Shown piece after piece: positions 1-5,771 of a stretch of 7,456 bases of DNA. Position numbers and translations under genes: made by a program. The notes below the pieces were generated by a model. It had not been told where the DNA came from, made no database searches, and was given only the letters and a program-made list of their open reading frames with translations. Positions within the stretch are counted from its first letter, which is position 1; each line of letters begins with the position of its first letter. Origin of the DNA: Acidilobaceae archaeon UBA162 (lineage in GTDB: Archaea; Thermoproteota; Thermoprotei_A; Sulfolobales; Acidilobaceae); NCBI GenBank assembly GCA_002496425.1, contig DAJS01000015.1, positions 7,956-15,411 of the forward strand. The letters are read 5' to 3'.

Positions 1-44
1 CTCTCGCCGCCCACGTCCATTACCTCAGCCCTCGGGAGCCTCAA
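1..44 (-). CDS. 5' end of an unidentified gene, cut by the window edge
   Basis: Only the first 14 codons are visible, reading MRLPRAEVMDVGGE before the edge. The start is chosen as TTG at 44-42 because a very good ribosome site (GAGGTGA, 55-49) sits four bases upstream. An in-frame ATG at 20-18 is the alternative, but it lacks such a site. The gene reads away from the DUF364 gene in the same direction, with a gap of about 98 bases. It could be the next gene of that transcript or have its own promoter. Too little protein is present to name a family. Confidence 0.5.
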   Translation of the reverse strand, partial: MRLPRAEVMDVGGE

Positions 45-48
45 GGTT

Positions 49-55
49 TCACCTC
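49..55 (-). promoter_or_regulatory. Strong ribosome binding site for the left-edge gene
   Basis: The minus strand reads GAGGTGA, seven bases complementary to the usual archaeal 16S rRNA 3' end, followed by AACC and then TTG. It decides the TTG start at 44 over the in-frame ATG at 20. Confidence 0.55.
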
Positions 56-99
56 TATTTAGAGTAAGTCAGGCCAGTAGATACCCCTAGGCCCTCACG

Positions 100-108
100 T
101 TTATTTTA
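100..108 (-). promoter_or_regulatory. Possible box A promoter in the 98-base gap
   Basis: The minus strand reads TAAAATAAA here. A start about 25 bases downstream would fall near position 79 and give a leader of about 35 bases carrying the strong ribosome site. The match to the crenarchaeal TTTAWA box is only fair, so read-through from the DUF364 gene is equally possible. Confidence 0.25.
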
Positions 109-142
109 CGCTCGCCCACACCTTTTACCTTAAATGAAGTCA

Positions 143-901
143 CTAGCCTAGATCCCTCGTACCTGGCGAACCTTCACTTAGGGGTAGCGTGACCTTGTGT
201 AGCACCTTTTCGTGGAGCAGCGCGTCAGCCCCATAACCCATAGTTATCATCTTGTATGCCTTCTCCCTGTCACTCACCACGGAGCCCCCCAGGGCTCCCC
301 TTAGCCCAGGGAACGCGGCCGCTATCATCGGTGTTGTGGGCCCTGACACGATAACCTGGGCGCCTCTGGCAAGCTCCAGGAGCCTGTCTATGGTCTTGTT
401 AACCACTGCGACCCCGGTCACTATCACCAGGTTGCTGCCGGGCAGGAGCTCCTCCTCAGCATACCACGGCAGCACACTGCTATCCTCCTCCACCGGTCTA
501 AGCTCGAATACCCTAAGCTCCACACCCTTATTACTGAGCCTCCTAACGTAGCCCCTTATGTAGCCAACCATAGAGACCCTCATGCCTGGCCTAAGCTCGA
601 CCAGGTCAAGCGGATCAGCCTCGACAATGCCCTCGGTGTCATGAAGGGCATTTATGGTAGCAACTCCGTAGGCCGCCTCAATGGGGTCGTAGGAGAGGGC
701 GAGGCGCACGGCCTCCTCGGCTTCCTCAGGCAGGTCCCTGTACCGCCTGAAGGGGTTAACCCAGTCCCAGTCGACGAATGCTACGCCTGCCCTGCCGTCC
801 TCCAATTCCACATACGCGTAGCTGCCTATAGCGGCCCTCCTAACCCTAAGCCCTCTGGCCCTTGAAGATGCTATGTCCACCAGCGCCCTGACGACATGCA
901 A
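143..901 (-). CDS. DUF4213/DUF364 family protein (putative heavy-metal chelation protein)
   Basis: Two domains can be recognised. Residues 1 to about 90 resemble the small N-terminal DUF4213 domain (VELEDGRAGVAF, then AAYGVATINALHD). Residues from about 106 form the Rossmann-like DUF364 domain with its characteristic LLPGSNLVIVTGVAVVNKT stretch and the SGPTTPM loop at 186-192. The family is annotated only as putative metal chelation, and no biochemical role is firmly known. The reading frame stays open upstream to a GTG at 991, inside the radical SAM gene. I prefer TTG at 901-899 because GGTGA (911-907) lies five bases ahead of it and the protein then begins just before the domain, at 252 residues. 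GTG at 949 is another option. It follows the radical SAM gene by 31 bases and is probably co-transcribed with it. It has no cysteines, so any metal would be held by His, Asp or Glu. Confidence 0.75.
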   Translation of the reverse strand: MHVVRALVDIASSRARGLRVRRAAIGSYAYVELEDGRAGVAFVDWDWVNPFRRYRDLPEEAEEAVRLALSYDPIEAAYGVATINALHDTEGIVEADPLDLVELRPGMRVSMVGYIRGYVRRLSNKGVELRVFELRPVEEDSSVLPWYAEEELLPGSNLVIVTGVAVVNKTIDRLLELARGAQVIVSGPTTPMIAAAFPGLRGALGGSVVSDREKAYKMITMGYGADALLHEKVLHKVTLPLSEGSPGTRDLG

Positions 902-906
902 GGGCT

Positions 907-911
907 TCACC
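907..911 (-). promoter_or_regulatory. Ribosome binding site deciding the DUF364 start
   Basis: The minus strand reads GGTGA followed by AGCCC and TTG. It sits just past the radical SAM stop and supports the shorter DUF364 product over starts at 991 or 949. Confidence 0.5.
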
Positions 912-932
912 GGGCTCAGGTAACGGAAGGAG

Positions 933-1967
933 TTAATCTGCCAGCCCACAGCCCTCAAGGGCCTCGCGGGGGTTCTCAGCCTCGCCCTCACACATTACTG
1001 GCCTCCTGGATCTGGTAGGCAGGGCCACCCTGACCCTATACATGAGCCCCTCGGCAGGCTTCGGGAGCTCGCCGAGTGGGTTGAAGTAGTCAACAACGTT
1101 ACCGTGCTGATCCAGCACCTCGCCCCAGGCCACCGAGCCGTCGCTAAGGCGTGCCTCGTACCAGGCTAGATCCCTCAGCGCGCTCCTCCTAAACCTGTTC
1201 CTGACCTGAATCCTGTCCTTGAAGACAGCTGGACAGAAGTGGACTGGGACCCTAACGTTCTTTGCAGCCCACGAGAGCACCTCCATGGCTATCCTTAGCG
1301 CTCCTTCGGCCGCCGCTCCCCTGTTCCTGGACGGCTTAAGGCCTTTCATCCTTAGCGCGGCCTCGTTGGGTTCCGCGAACTCAAGCTCATCAAGGTTCAC
1401 GAAGTCCCCGCCAAGCCTGTCAACTTCTGCTATCACCTTCTTGGCCCACCCTGCCAGGCCAGGCCCTATAGGTATCTCAGCCCCGACACTCATCCCCGTC
1501 AGCTTTCTCGCCAGCTCAAGGCCCCTGAGGTAGGAGAGGTTCACGGGGTGGAACCTTATCTCATCAAGGCCAGCCCTCCACAGGGCCACCAGGGCCTCAG
1601 GAGTGGCGTACCTCCCTGGCGTGTAGAGGTGTATGTGGAACCTAGGCCCGAAGGACTCCTTAAGGCATCTGATAACCCTAAGGGTAAGCGGTAGGTCAGC
1701 TAACGGGTCACCACCTGTTATGCTGGCCCCCGTGGCCCCCTGTCTCTCGACCTCATCTATTATGTCATTGATATCCTGAGCTAGCTCATCATTGATGTAG
1801 ATCACTGTTCTGCCGAACCTGTCCCTGTCGACTGGACAGTAATAGCAGGACTCGTCGCACTCACCTGTTATAAATATGACCGCCTTGAGTCCGGCGAAGC
1901 AGAGCTCGCAGCCCCTGGCCATCGGGCCTGTCAGGAGCGCTCTCTCAGGATCCCCTATCACCTTCAT
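933..1967 (-). CDS. Radical SAM protein of the archaeal COG2108 type
   Basis: The 344-residue product carries the canonical radical SAM cluster motif C37-x3-C41-x2-C44 (CDESCYYC), which ligates a [4Fe-4S] cluster that cleaves S-adenosylmethionine. The SAM-contacting GGDP lies at 85-88. A second conserved pair, C20-x2-C23 in the GCELC stretch, precedes the motif, and C245 lies in VHFCP. This arrangement is characteristic of the uncharacterised archaeal COG2108 group, related to pyruvate formate-lyase activating enzyme, so a second cluster or metal site is plausible. The substrate is unknown. The ATG at 1967 is essentially leaderless, with an AT-rich box about 25-30 bases upstream. The DUF364 gene follows immediately and is probably in the same transcript. 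The tail from about residue 265 (WYEARLSDGSVAWGEVLDQHGNVVDYF) is a small extra domain of unknown role. Confidence 0.85.
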   Translation of the reverse strand: MKVIGDPERALLTGPMARGCELCFAGLKAVIFITGECDESCYYCPVDRDRFGRTVIYINDELAQDINDIIDEVERQGATGASITGGDPLADLPLTLRVIRCLKESFGPRFHIHLYTPGRYATPEALVALWRAGLDEIRFHPVNLSYLRGLELARKLTGMSVGAEIPIGPGLAGWAKKVIAEVDRLGGDFVNLDELEFAEPNEAALRMKGLKPSRNRGAAAEGALRIAMEVLSWAAKNVRVPVHFCPAVFKDRIQVRNRFRRSALRDLAWYEARLSDGSVAWGEVLDQHGNVVDYFNPLGELPKPAEGLMYRVRVALPTRSRRPVMCEGEAENPREALEGCGLAD

Positions 1968-1991
1968 CAGTTGACAAAGCCTATAGTAAGG

Positions 1992-1998
1992 GTTAAAA
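1992..1998 (-). promoter_or_regulatory. Box A promoter of the radical SAM/DUF364 unit
   Basis: The minus strand reads CTTTTAACC around this point. Its centre lies about 27 bases ahead of the ATG at 1967, the distance expected for a leaderless crenarchaeal transcript. No ribosome site precedes the ATG, which fits. Confidence 0.45.
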
Positions 1999-2019
1999 GG
2001 TAGCAGCAGGATAGGGCAG

Positions 2020-2042
2020 TACAGTATGAGTAATATTCTGTA
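2020..2042. promoter_or_regulatory. Imperfect palindrome, possible operator ahead of the AbrB-PhoU gene
   Basis: TACAG (2020-2024) is mirrored by CTGTA (2038-2042) across 13 bases, with further inner AT matches. It overlaps the AT-rich promoter of the adjacent regulator gene, where a self-regulating dimer could bind. Short dyads of this quality also arise by chance in AT-rich DNA. Confidence 0.25.
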
Positions 2043-2046
2043 TATA
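2031..2046 (+). promoter_or_regulatory. Promoter (box A) of the AbrB-PhoU gene
   Basis: Two AT-rich boxes are present, TAATATT at 2031-2037 and TATATA at 2041-2046. The second is centred about 26 bases before the ATG at 2070, so the message would start at the ATG itself. The first would instead favour TTG at 2061. Confidence 0.45.
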
Positions 2047-2069
2047 CGAGGTTGGAGAGCTTGAGTGTC

Positions 2070-3044
2070 ATGCCTAGGAGGCTGCAGAGGCTAGGGGCCT
2101 CGTCCATAGTGGTGACGCTGCCCCATGAGTGGGTCAAGGCTCACGGACTCAAGGCTGGTGACACCGTTTACATAGTAAACGAGGGTGACAGGCTGAAGAT
2201 AGTGCCAGCACTGTCCGAAGAGAAGAAAGGTGCGTACATATTCAGGCCTCCTAGGGTTCCCGTGCCTGAGCTGCTCTCTATGACCTTGACCTGTCTCTAC
2301 GTGAACAACTATAATGACGTTATAGTTAACCTCAAGGATATGGGCCTTGAGGCCCTTATGGCTCTGAAGGACGAGGCCTCCAGGCTCCTTGGCGTTGAGG
2401 TGGTTAGCATTGATAAGGATAAGGCGGCCGTGAGAGTCGTGCTTGACGACTCGAAGCTTGATCCCAGGCATGCAATCAAGGGGCTTGGCATGACAGTGGC
2501 TAACATGGCAGGCCTACTCAGGAGGGTAGCCGAGGGAGATACTGTGTCAGACCAGGAGGTCAGGCTGGCCCTGGACGACCTCCACAGGTACCAGCACCTG
2601 ATTATGAGACACCTGGTGGGTAACACCACTGACATCGTAGGGCATGAGGGCCTGCTGACGCACTCTATGATGCTCGGTACGGCCCTGCTAGGCGTCGTCG
2701 GCAACACGCTGATTAGTACAATAGAGCTTAGCAGGAGGTCTGGCCTGAGGTCCGCCCAGGTGGCCCAGGTGGCTACAGCGCTGACAGATCTCCTGCCGCT
2801 AGTGAGCGCTCTTGTGGCCCAGCCGAGCCTCAAGAGGCTTCACGAGATAACTATGAACCTTGCGGCCCTCCTGTCGTCTACCAGCACTGCCATAATGACT
2901 GCTAAGGATCCCGTTGATGCCGCCGTGCTCTCAAAGCTGGAGGAGGTACTCAGGACCCTCCAGATAGCATTCATGTCCATACTTTGTAGCGCAGTAATAG
3001 GCGAGGGCCTTGTTAGTCCTGAGGAGAACGTCAGTGAGGCCTAG
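2070..3044 (+). CDS. phoU: AbrB-PhoU fusion regulator (phosphate uptake regulator family)
   Basis: Residues 1-45 form a SpoVT/AbrB-type swapped-hairpin DNA-binding domain (RRLQRLGASSIVVTLP, then GLKAGDTVYIV). A short alpha/beta linker follows, then from about residue 130 a long helical region matching archaeal PhoU. This fusion is common in archaea, where the protein is thought to control phosphate transport or related genes by binding DNA. The reading frame extends upstream to TTG codons at 2052 and 2061. I chose ATG 2070 because the protein then begins right at the AbrB domain, as its relatives do, and lies at the expected start site of the TATATA box. No pst transporter or phosphate gene is present nearby, so the target cannot be read from context. 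The stop overlaps the convergent dehydrogenase gene by 14 bases. Confidence 0.8.
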   Translation: MPRRLQRLGASSIVVTLPHEWVKAHGLKAGDTVYIVNEGDRLKIVPALSEEKKGAYIFRPPRVPVPELLSMTLTCLYVNNYNDVIVNLKDMGLEALMALKDEASRLLGVEVVSIDKDKAAVRVVLDDSKLDPRHAIKGLGMTVANMAGLLRRVAEGDTVSDQEVRLALDDLHRYQHLIMRHLVGNTTDIVGHEGLLTHSMMLGTALLGVVGNTLISTIELSRRSGLRSAQVAQVATALTDLLPLVSALVAQPSLKRLHEITMNLAALLSSTSTAIMTAKDPVDAAVLSKLEEVLRTLQIAFMSILCSAVIGEGLVSPEENVSEA

Positions 3045-4185
3045 GGGCCCTGATTCTGCCCAGCAGCGACCTAGCTATGACTAGTCTCTGGACCTCGTTA
3101 GTGCCGTCTCCTATCTCAACCATCTTGACGTCCCTATAGATCCTCTCCACGAGGCTCTCCTTGCTGTACCCGAACCCTCCCTCAACCTGGACTGCCATTC
3201 TGGCCACATCGACACCCCAGCTGGCCGTTGCGAGCTTAGCCATGCTGCTCCACATGGGGTACTCAGGGTCTCTCTCATCGACGCGTCTTGCCGCCTCATA
3301 GATCAATAGCCTTATAGCCTCAACCCTGACCTTCATCTCAGCCAGCATGTACTGCACCATCTGATGCTCCGCTATGGAGACCCCCATGGACTCCCTCTGC
3401 TTAGAGTACGCCAGCGCGTCCTCAAATGCTGCCTCTGCCAGGCCTAGCGCTGTGGCAGCGGTTACTACTCTGCCCTCGTTCAGAGCATCCATGACTATCT
3501 TGAACCCACCGTTAAGCTCCCCAACCATGTTCTCAGCCGGAACCCTGCAGTCCTTGAAGAGGACCTCGCTGGTCCCGCTGCCCCTGTATCCCATCATATC
3601 TAGCTTGGAGACCTCCACGCAGGATCCCTTGTCAACTACGAACAGCGACACGCCGCGGTGCCTCTGTTCAGGTGTCCCGGTCCTGGCAGCCACCAGGAAA
3701 AAGTCGGCGTAGGGGGAGTTAGTTATCCAGGTCTTCCTCCCGTTTATGACATACTCATCGCCTTCCTTAACAGCCCTAGTAGTTATAGCGGCTGCGTCAC
3801 TGCCACAGCAGGGCTCGCTGAGGGCGAAGGCCCCTATGGATCCCTTGGCCAACCTGCTCAGGTAGCGCTCCTTAATGTCGTCGCTTGCGTAGTGTACCAA
3901 CGGATAGGCAACCATAGTGCCCGAGACCGTGGCCATTATGGCCAGGGCCCCTGAGGCCCTGGCCAGCTCCTCGACAGTCACTACCGACTCAAGCGTGCTA
4001 AGGCCAGGACCGCCGTACTCGGTCGGCACCCTGAGGGCGAAGTAGCCCATGCTCGCCGCCTGCCTTATTACGTCTTCAGGCATAGAGTTCTCCTCATCGA
4101 TTCTCCTGGCTACGGGCTTGACCACCTTCTCCGCGAACTCCCTAACGCTGTTCCTAAGAAGTTCCAGGCTCTCCTGCGACCCCAT
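3031..4185 (-). CDS. Acyl-CoA dehydrogenase
   Basis: The 384-residue product is a full-length FAD-dependent acyl-CoA dehydrogenase, which oxidises acyl-CoA to the 2,3-enoyl-CoA and passes electrons to an electron-transfer flavoprotein. Visible signatures are the N-terminal helical domain, ALSEPCCGSD (121-130) and GRKTWITN (149-156) around the flavin, MGYRGSGTSEVLF (198-210), LNEGRVV (235-241) and the C-terminal EGGFGYSKE...IYRDVKMVEIGDGTNEVQRLVIAR. In short- and medium-chain enzymes the catalytic base is the Glu of the YEGT motif; here the aligned residue is Asp360 (GDGT). Cys126-Cys127 replace the usual small residues of the first signature. The alternative base position used by isovaleryl-CoA dehydrogenase appears to be Gly238, although Glu237 is adjacent. 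The ATG at 4185 has a TATA-like box about 37 bases upstream. Chain-length specificity cannot be read; no other fatty-acid genes are adjacent. Confidence 0.92.
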   Translation of the reverse strand: MGSQESLELLRNSVREFAEKVVKPVARRIDEENSMPEDVIRQAASMGYFALRVPTEYGGPGLSTLESVVTVEELARASGALAIMATVSGTMVAYPLVHYASDDIKERYLSRLAKGSIGAFALSEPCCGSDAAAITTRAVKEGDEYVINGRKTWITNSPYADFFLVAARTGTPEQRHRGVSLFVVDKGSCVEVSKLDMMGYRGSGTSEVLFKDCRVPAENMVGELNGGFKIVMDALNEGRVVTAATALGLAEAAFEDALAYSKQRESMGVSIAEHQMVQYMLAEMKVRVEAIRLLIYEAARRVDERDPEYPMWSSMAKLATASWGVDVARMAVQVEGGFGYSKESLVERIYRDVKMVEIGDGTNEVQRLVIARSLLGRIRAPRPH

Positions 4186-4218
4186 CCAGATCCCTGGGAG
4201 GTGCAGCTTAAGGTAAGG

Positions 4219-4226
4219 TAAATAAA
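4219..4226 (-). promoter_or_regulatory. Box A promoter of the acyl-CoA dehydrogenase gene
   Basis: The minus strand reads TTTATTTA. A transcript starting about 25 bases downstream (near 4197) would have a leader of roughly a dozen bases without a clear ribosome site, as is common in Crenarchaeota. Confidence 0.45.
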
Positions 4227-4300
4227 GGGGCCTTGAGTGGGATTATAGAGCCTGCAGAGTCTGAGTCATTAATGATGTAAGGGATAAGTGGTGCATATTA

Positions 4301-4318
4301 AATATTCCTAATATTCCT
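4301..4318 (+). repeat. Perfect tandem 9-bp repeat next to the peroxiredoxin promoter
   Basis: AATATTCCT occurs twice head to tail (4301-4309 and 4310-4318) and ends exactly where the TATTATAAT box begins. The position, covering the transcription factor B recognition region, suggests a regulator or TFB contact site, but no binding protein is known from the sequence. The rest of the 159-base intergenic gap shows no other clear feature. Confidence 0.5.
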
Positions 4319-4326
4319 ATTATAAT
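4319..4326 (+). promoter_or_regulatory. Box A promoter of the peroxiredoxin/phosphoesterase/JAMM unit
   Basis: TATTATAA is centred about 23-25 bases ahead of the TTG start at 4345, so the message is probably leaderless. It is the clearest TATA-like box in the window. Confidence 0.55.
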
Positions 4327-4344
4327 GCGGTTACGGGATCTCGC

Positions 4345-4791
4345 TTGCTGGACGTGGGCTCGCAGGTTCCGGACCTAGAGCTTGAGACCACAATGGGCCG
4401 CATAAGGCTTGGCAGCCTCAGGGGCAGGAAGTTAGTTATCTACTTCTTCCCCAAGGCCTTCACTCAGGGCTGTACTAGGGAGCTAGAGAGGTTTACGGAG
4501 CTGTATGATGATTTTGTCAAGCTGGGCGTTGAGGTGATAGGGGTGAGTGCTGACAGACTCGAGACCCAGCGCAGGTTTGCCGAGAGGCACGGGGCCAGGT
4601 TTCCCTTGGCCTCAGACACAAACAAGACTATTATTAACGCCTTTGGGGTGTTAAATGAGAGGGGCACGGGAGCCAAGAGGGTCACGTTCGTCATAGATGA
4701 ACATGGCGTCGTCAGAGCTGTAGTTGCTAACCTTAGGAGGGCCGAAGAGCACGCCGACAGGGCCCTGGAGGTGGTTAAGTCCCTGGGCTGA
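4345..4791 (+). CDS. Peroxiredoxin, BCP/PrxQ type, single cysteine
   Basis: This 148-residue thioredoxin-fold peroxidase reduces hydrogen peroxide and organic hydroperoxides in the cytoplasm. The family's active-site PxxxTxxC is present as P36-KAF-T40-QG-C43, with Cys43 the peroxidatic residue and Arg112 in KRVTFVID the likely conserved activating arginine. The MLDVGSQVPDLEL beginning matches the usual family start and supports the TTG at 4345, which also sits at the expected start site of the TATA box. GTG 4354 is less likely. There is no second cysteine anywhere, so the C-x4-C resolving cysteine of typical PrxQ proteins is missing. It should act as a 1-Cys enzyme that needs an outside thiol or protein for recycling. 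It leads a three-gene unit; the next start is 21 bases on. Confidence 0.9.
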   Translation: MLDVGSQVPDLELETTMGRIRLGSLRGRKLVIYFFPKAFTQGCTRELERFTELYDDFVKLGVEVIGVSADRLETQRRFAERHGARFPLASDTNKTIINAFGVLNERGTGAKRVTFVIDEHGVVRAVVANLRRAEEHADRALEVVKSLG

Positions 4792-4796
4792 GCGCA

Positions 4797-4802
4797 GAGA
4801 GG
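4797..4802 (+). promoter_or_regulatory. Probable ribosome binding site for the metallophosphoesterase
   Basis: GAGAGG lies in the 21-base gap, ten bases before the TTG at 4813. It fits an internal operon gene translated through a Shine-Dalgarno contact, although the spacing is slightly long. Confidence 0.35.
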
Positions 4803-4812
4803 CGGACGTGGC

Positions 4813-5322
4813 TTGCTGATAGGGGTGGTCAGCGACTCGCATGACGATATCGAGTCCGTCAGGACCGTTGGGGTCAGGCTCAGGGAGCTTGGTGTCAGGA
4901 TGGTTATACACCTGGGCGACATAGTTGCCCCGTTCACGCTCAGGGAACTGGCCAACTCAGCTAAGGCGCCCATAGAGGCCGTCTTCGGTAATAACGACGC
5001 TGAGATCCCTATGCTGCTCCAGGTGGCCAGCCAGGTAAACGCCAGAATATCATGGTGGCCCAGGATAGTTGAGGTTGACAGCAGGAGGCTACTGTTAATG
5101 CATGGTGCTGGCCCGAGCGACATCACAGCTGAGGTGGCGCACGCGCTTGCCGAGTCGGGTCATTTCAGCGCAGTGCTCTATGGCCACACTCATGTTGCAG
5201 AGCTGAGCTACGTCAAGGGGGTCCTAGTGCTTAACCCTGGTCCAGTGTCCAGGTTCGTTGGAGGCCCCTCGGCAGCTGTTATAGATACAGAGACAATGGC
5301 GGCGAGGCTGATCAGGCTCTGA
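4813..5322 (+). CDS. Metallophosphoesterase of the YfcE/MJ0936 phosphodiesterase family
   Basis: The 169-residue product is a compact calcineurin-like two-metal phosphodiesterase. All five metal-binding blocks are intact: D8-x-H10, G35-D36, G59-N60-N61-D62, H97-G98 and G124-H125-T126-H127. Length and order match the YfcE/MJ0936 group, which cleaves model phosphodiesters in a Mn- or Ni-dependent way and whose natural substrate is not settled. The strand beginning LIGVVSDSHDD is the first beta strand of the fold, so TTG at 4813 is the only sensible start. It lies 21 bases behind the peroxiredoxin and 5 bases before the JAMM gene, and all three are probably one message. Nothing in the context identifies the substrate. 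Confidence 0.9.
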   Translation: MLIGVVSDSHDDIESVRTVGVRLRELGVRMVIHLGDIVAPFTLRELANSAKAPIEAVFGNNDAEIPMLLQVASQVNARISWWPRIVEVDSRRLLLMHGAGPSDITAEVAHALAESGHFSAVLYGHTHVAELSYVKGVLVLNPGPVSRFVGGPSAAVIDTETMAARLIRL

Positions 5323-5327
5323 GGGAC

Positions 5328-5723
5328 TTGCCTGAAGCGCTTGCCATGGGAAAGGGACTGGCGACGTACCTGGCCAGACTGGCCGAGGCCGGGGACTACG
5401 AGAGGGTTGGCGTGGCGCTCGGCGTGCGGGACAGGATAATGCTGCTCTTCCCCGTAGCCAACGTAGTTGGGTCTCCAGTGGCGTTCCTGGCAGACCCACT
5501 CGATATGATAGCTGCCCACTCATTGGCAGATAACTTGGGCCTACAGGTTGTAGCCCTTTATCACACGCACCCCCACGGCCCTCCGGAGCCGAGCGGAAGG
5601 GACGTAGAGGGCATGAGGCTGTGGCCCATACCGTGGCTGATCTCATCACCTCTTGGCATTAGGGCATGGATTCTCGGGCCTGCAGGTCCCAGGGAGGAGC
5701 CATTGATAATAGCTGACAGTTGA
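5328..5723 (+). CDS. Small JAMM/JAB domain metalloprotease
   Basis: The 131-residue product consists of one JAB/MPN domain with a complete JAMM zinc site: Glu25 (YERVGVALG), H79-x-H81-P (YHTHPHG), S89 and D92 (PSGRD). Stand-alone archaeal proteins of this type include deconjugases that remove ubiquitin-like SAMP/Urm1 proteins; others in bacteria act in sulfur-carrier or cysteine pathways. An isopeptidase or peptidase role is therefore inferred, and the partner is not visible here. The start is taken as TTG 5328, five bases past the preceding stop, with GAGG (5321-5324) three bases ahead, an unusually short spacing. ATG 5346 would remove six residues without touching the domain. It is the last gene of the peroxiredoxin unit. 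Confidence 0.85.
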   Translation: MPEALAMGKGLATYLARLAEAGDYERVGVALGVRDRIMLLFPVANVVGSPVAFLADPLDMIAAHSLADNLGLQVVALYHTHPHGPPEPSGRDVEGMRLWPIPWLISSPLGIRAWILGPAGPREEPLIIADS

Positions 5724-5731
5724 GGCAGAGC

Positions 5732-5737
5732 TTATAA
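5732..5737 (+). promoter_or_regulatory. Box A promoter of the OMP-decarboxylase-like gene
   Basis: TTATAA within GCTTATAACC is centred about 37 bases before the GTG at 5772. Initiation near 5760 would give a leader of roughly a dozen bases containing AAGGA. This suggests the gene can be transcribed apart from the unit upstream. Confidence 0.4.
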
Positions 5738-5771
5738 CCGGCGGCCTCAATGAGAGGCATAAGGACTTCGC

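Noticed and set aside
60..142. A tRNA or other RNA gene in the 98-base gap
   Set aside because: No T-loop TTCRANNC, no acceptor-stem pairing and no CCA context could be found on either strand.
933..991. DUF364 gene beginning at GTG 991 inside the radical SAM gene
   Set aside because: The extra 30 residues look unlike the domain and a better start with a ribosome site exists at 901. It remains possible.
2309..2833. A 174-codon minus-strand open frame inside the AbrB-PhoU gene
   Set aside because: Low-complexity Ser/Leu/Thr composition mirrors the plus-strand codons; the plus-strand gene is clearly real.
3031..3060. Intrinsic terminator between the convergent genes
   Set aside because: The genes overlap here and the junction has no T-rich run or convincing hairpin on either strand.
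4261..4300. Possible C/D box small RNA (CTGA and AATGATGT near 4261-4278)
   Set aside because: The C box is imperfect, box order is wrong and no D'/C' pair or second D box is present.
4464..5126. A 220-codon open frame on the minus strand
   Set aside because: It runs antisense to the peroxiredoxin and phosphoesterase, both with intact active sites. Its product is a Ser/Leu/Thr-rich string typical of a shadow frame in G+C-rich DNA.
5208..5649. Two minus-strand open frames (5519-5208 and 5649-5224)
   Set aside because: They lie antisense to the phosphoesterase end and the JAMM gene, show no domain and have no promoter or ribosome site.
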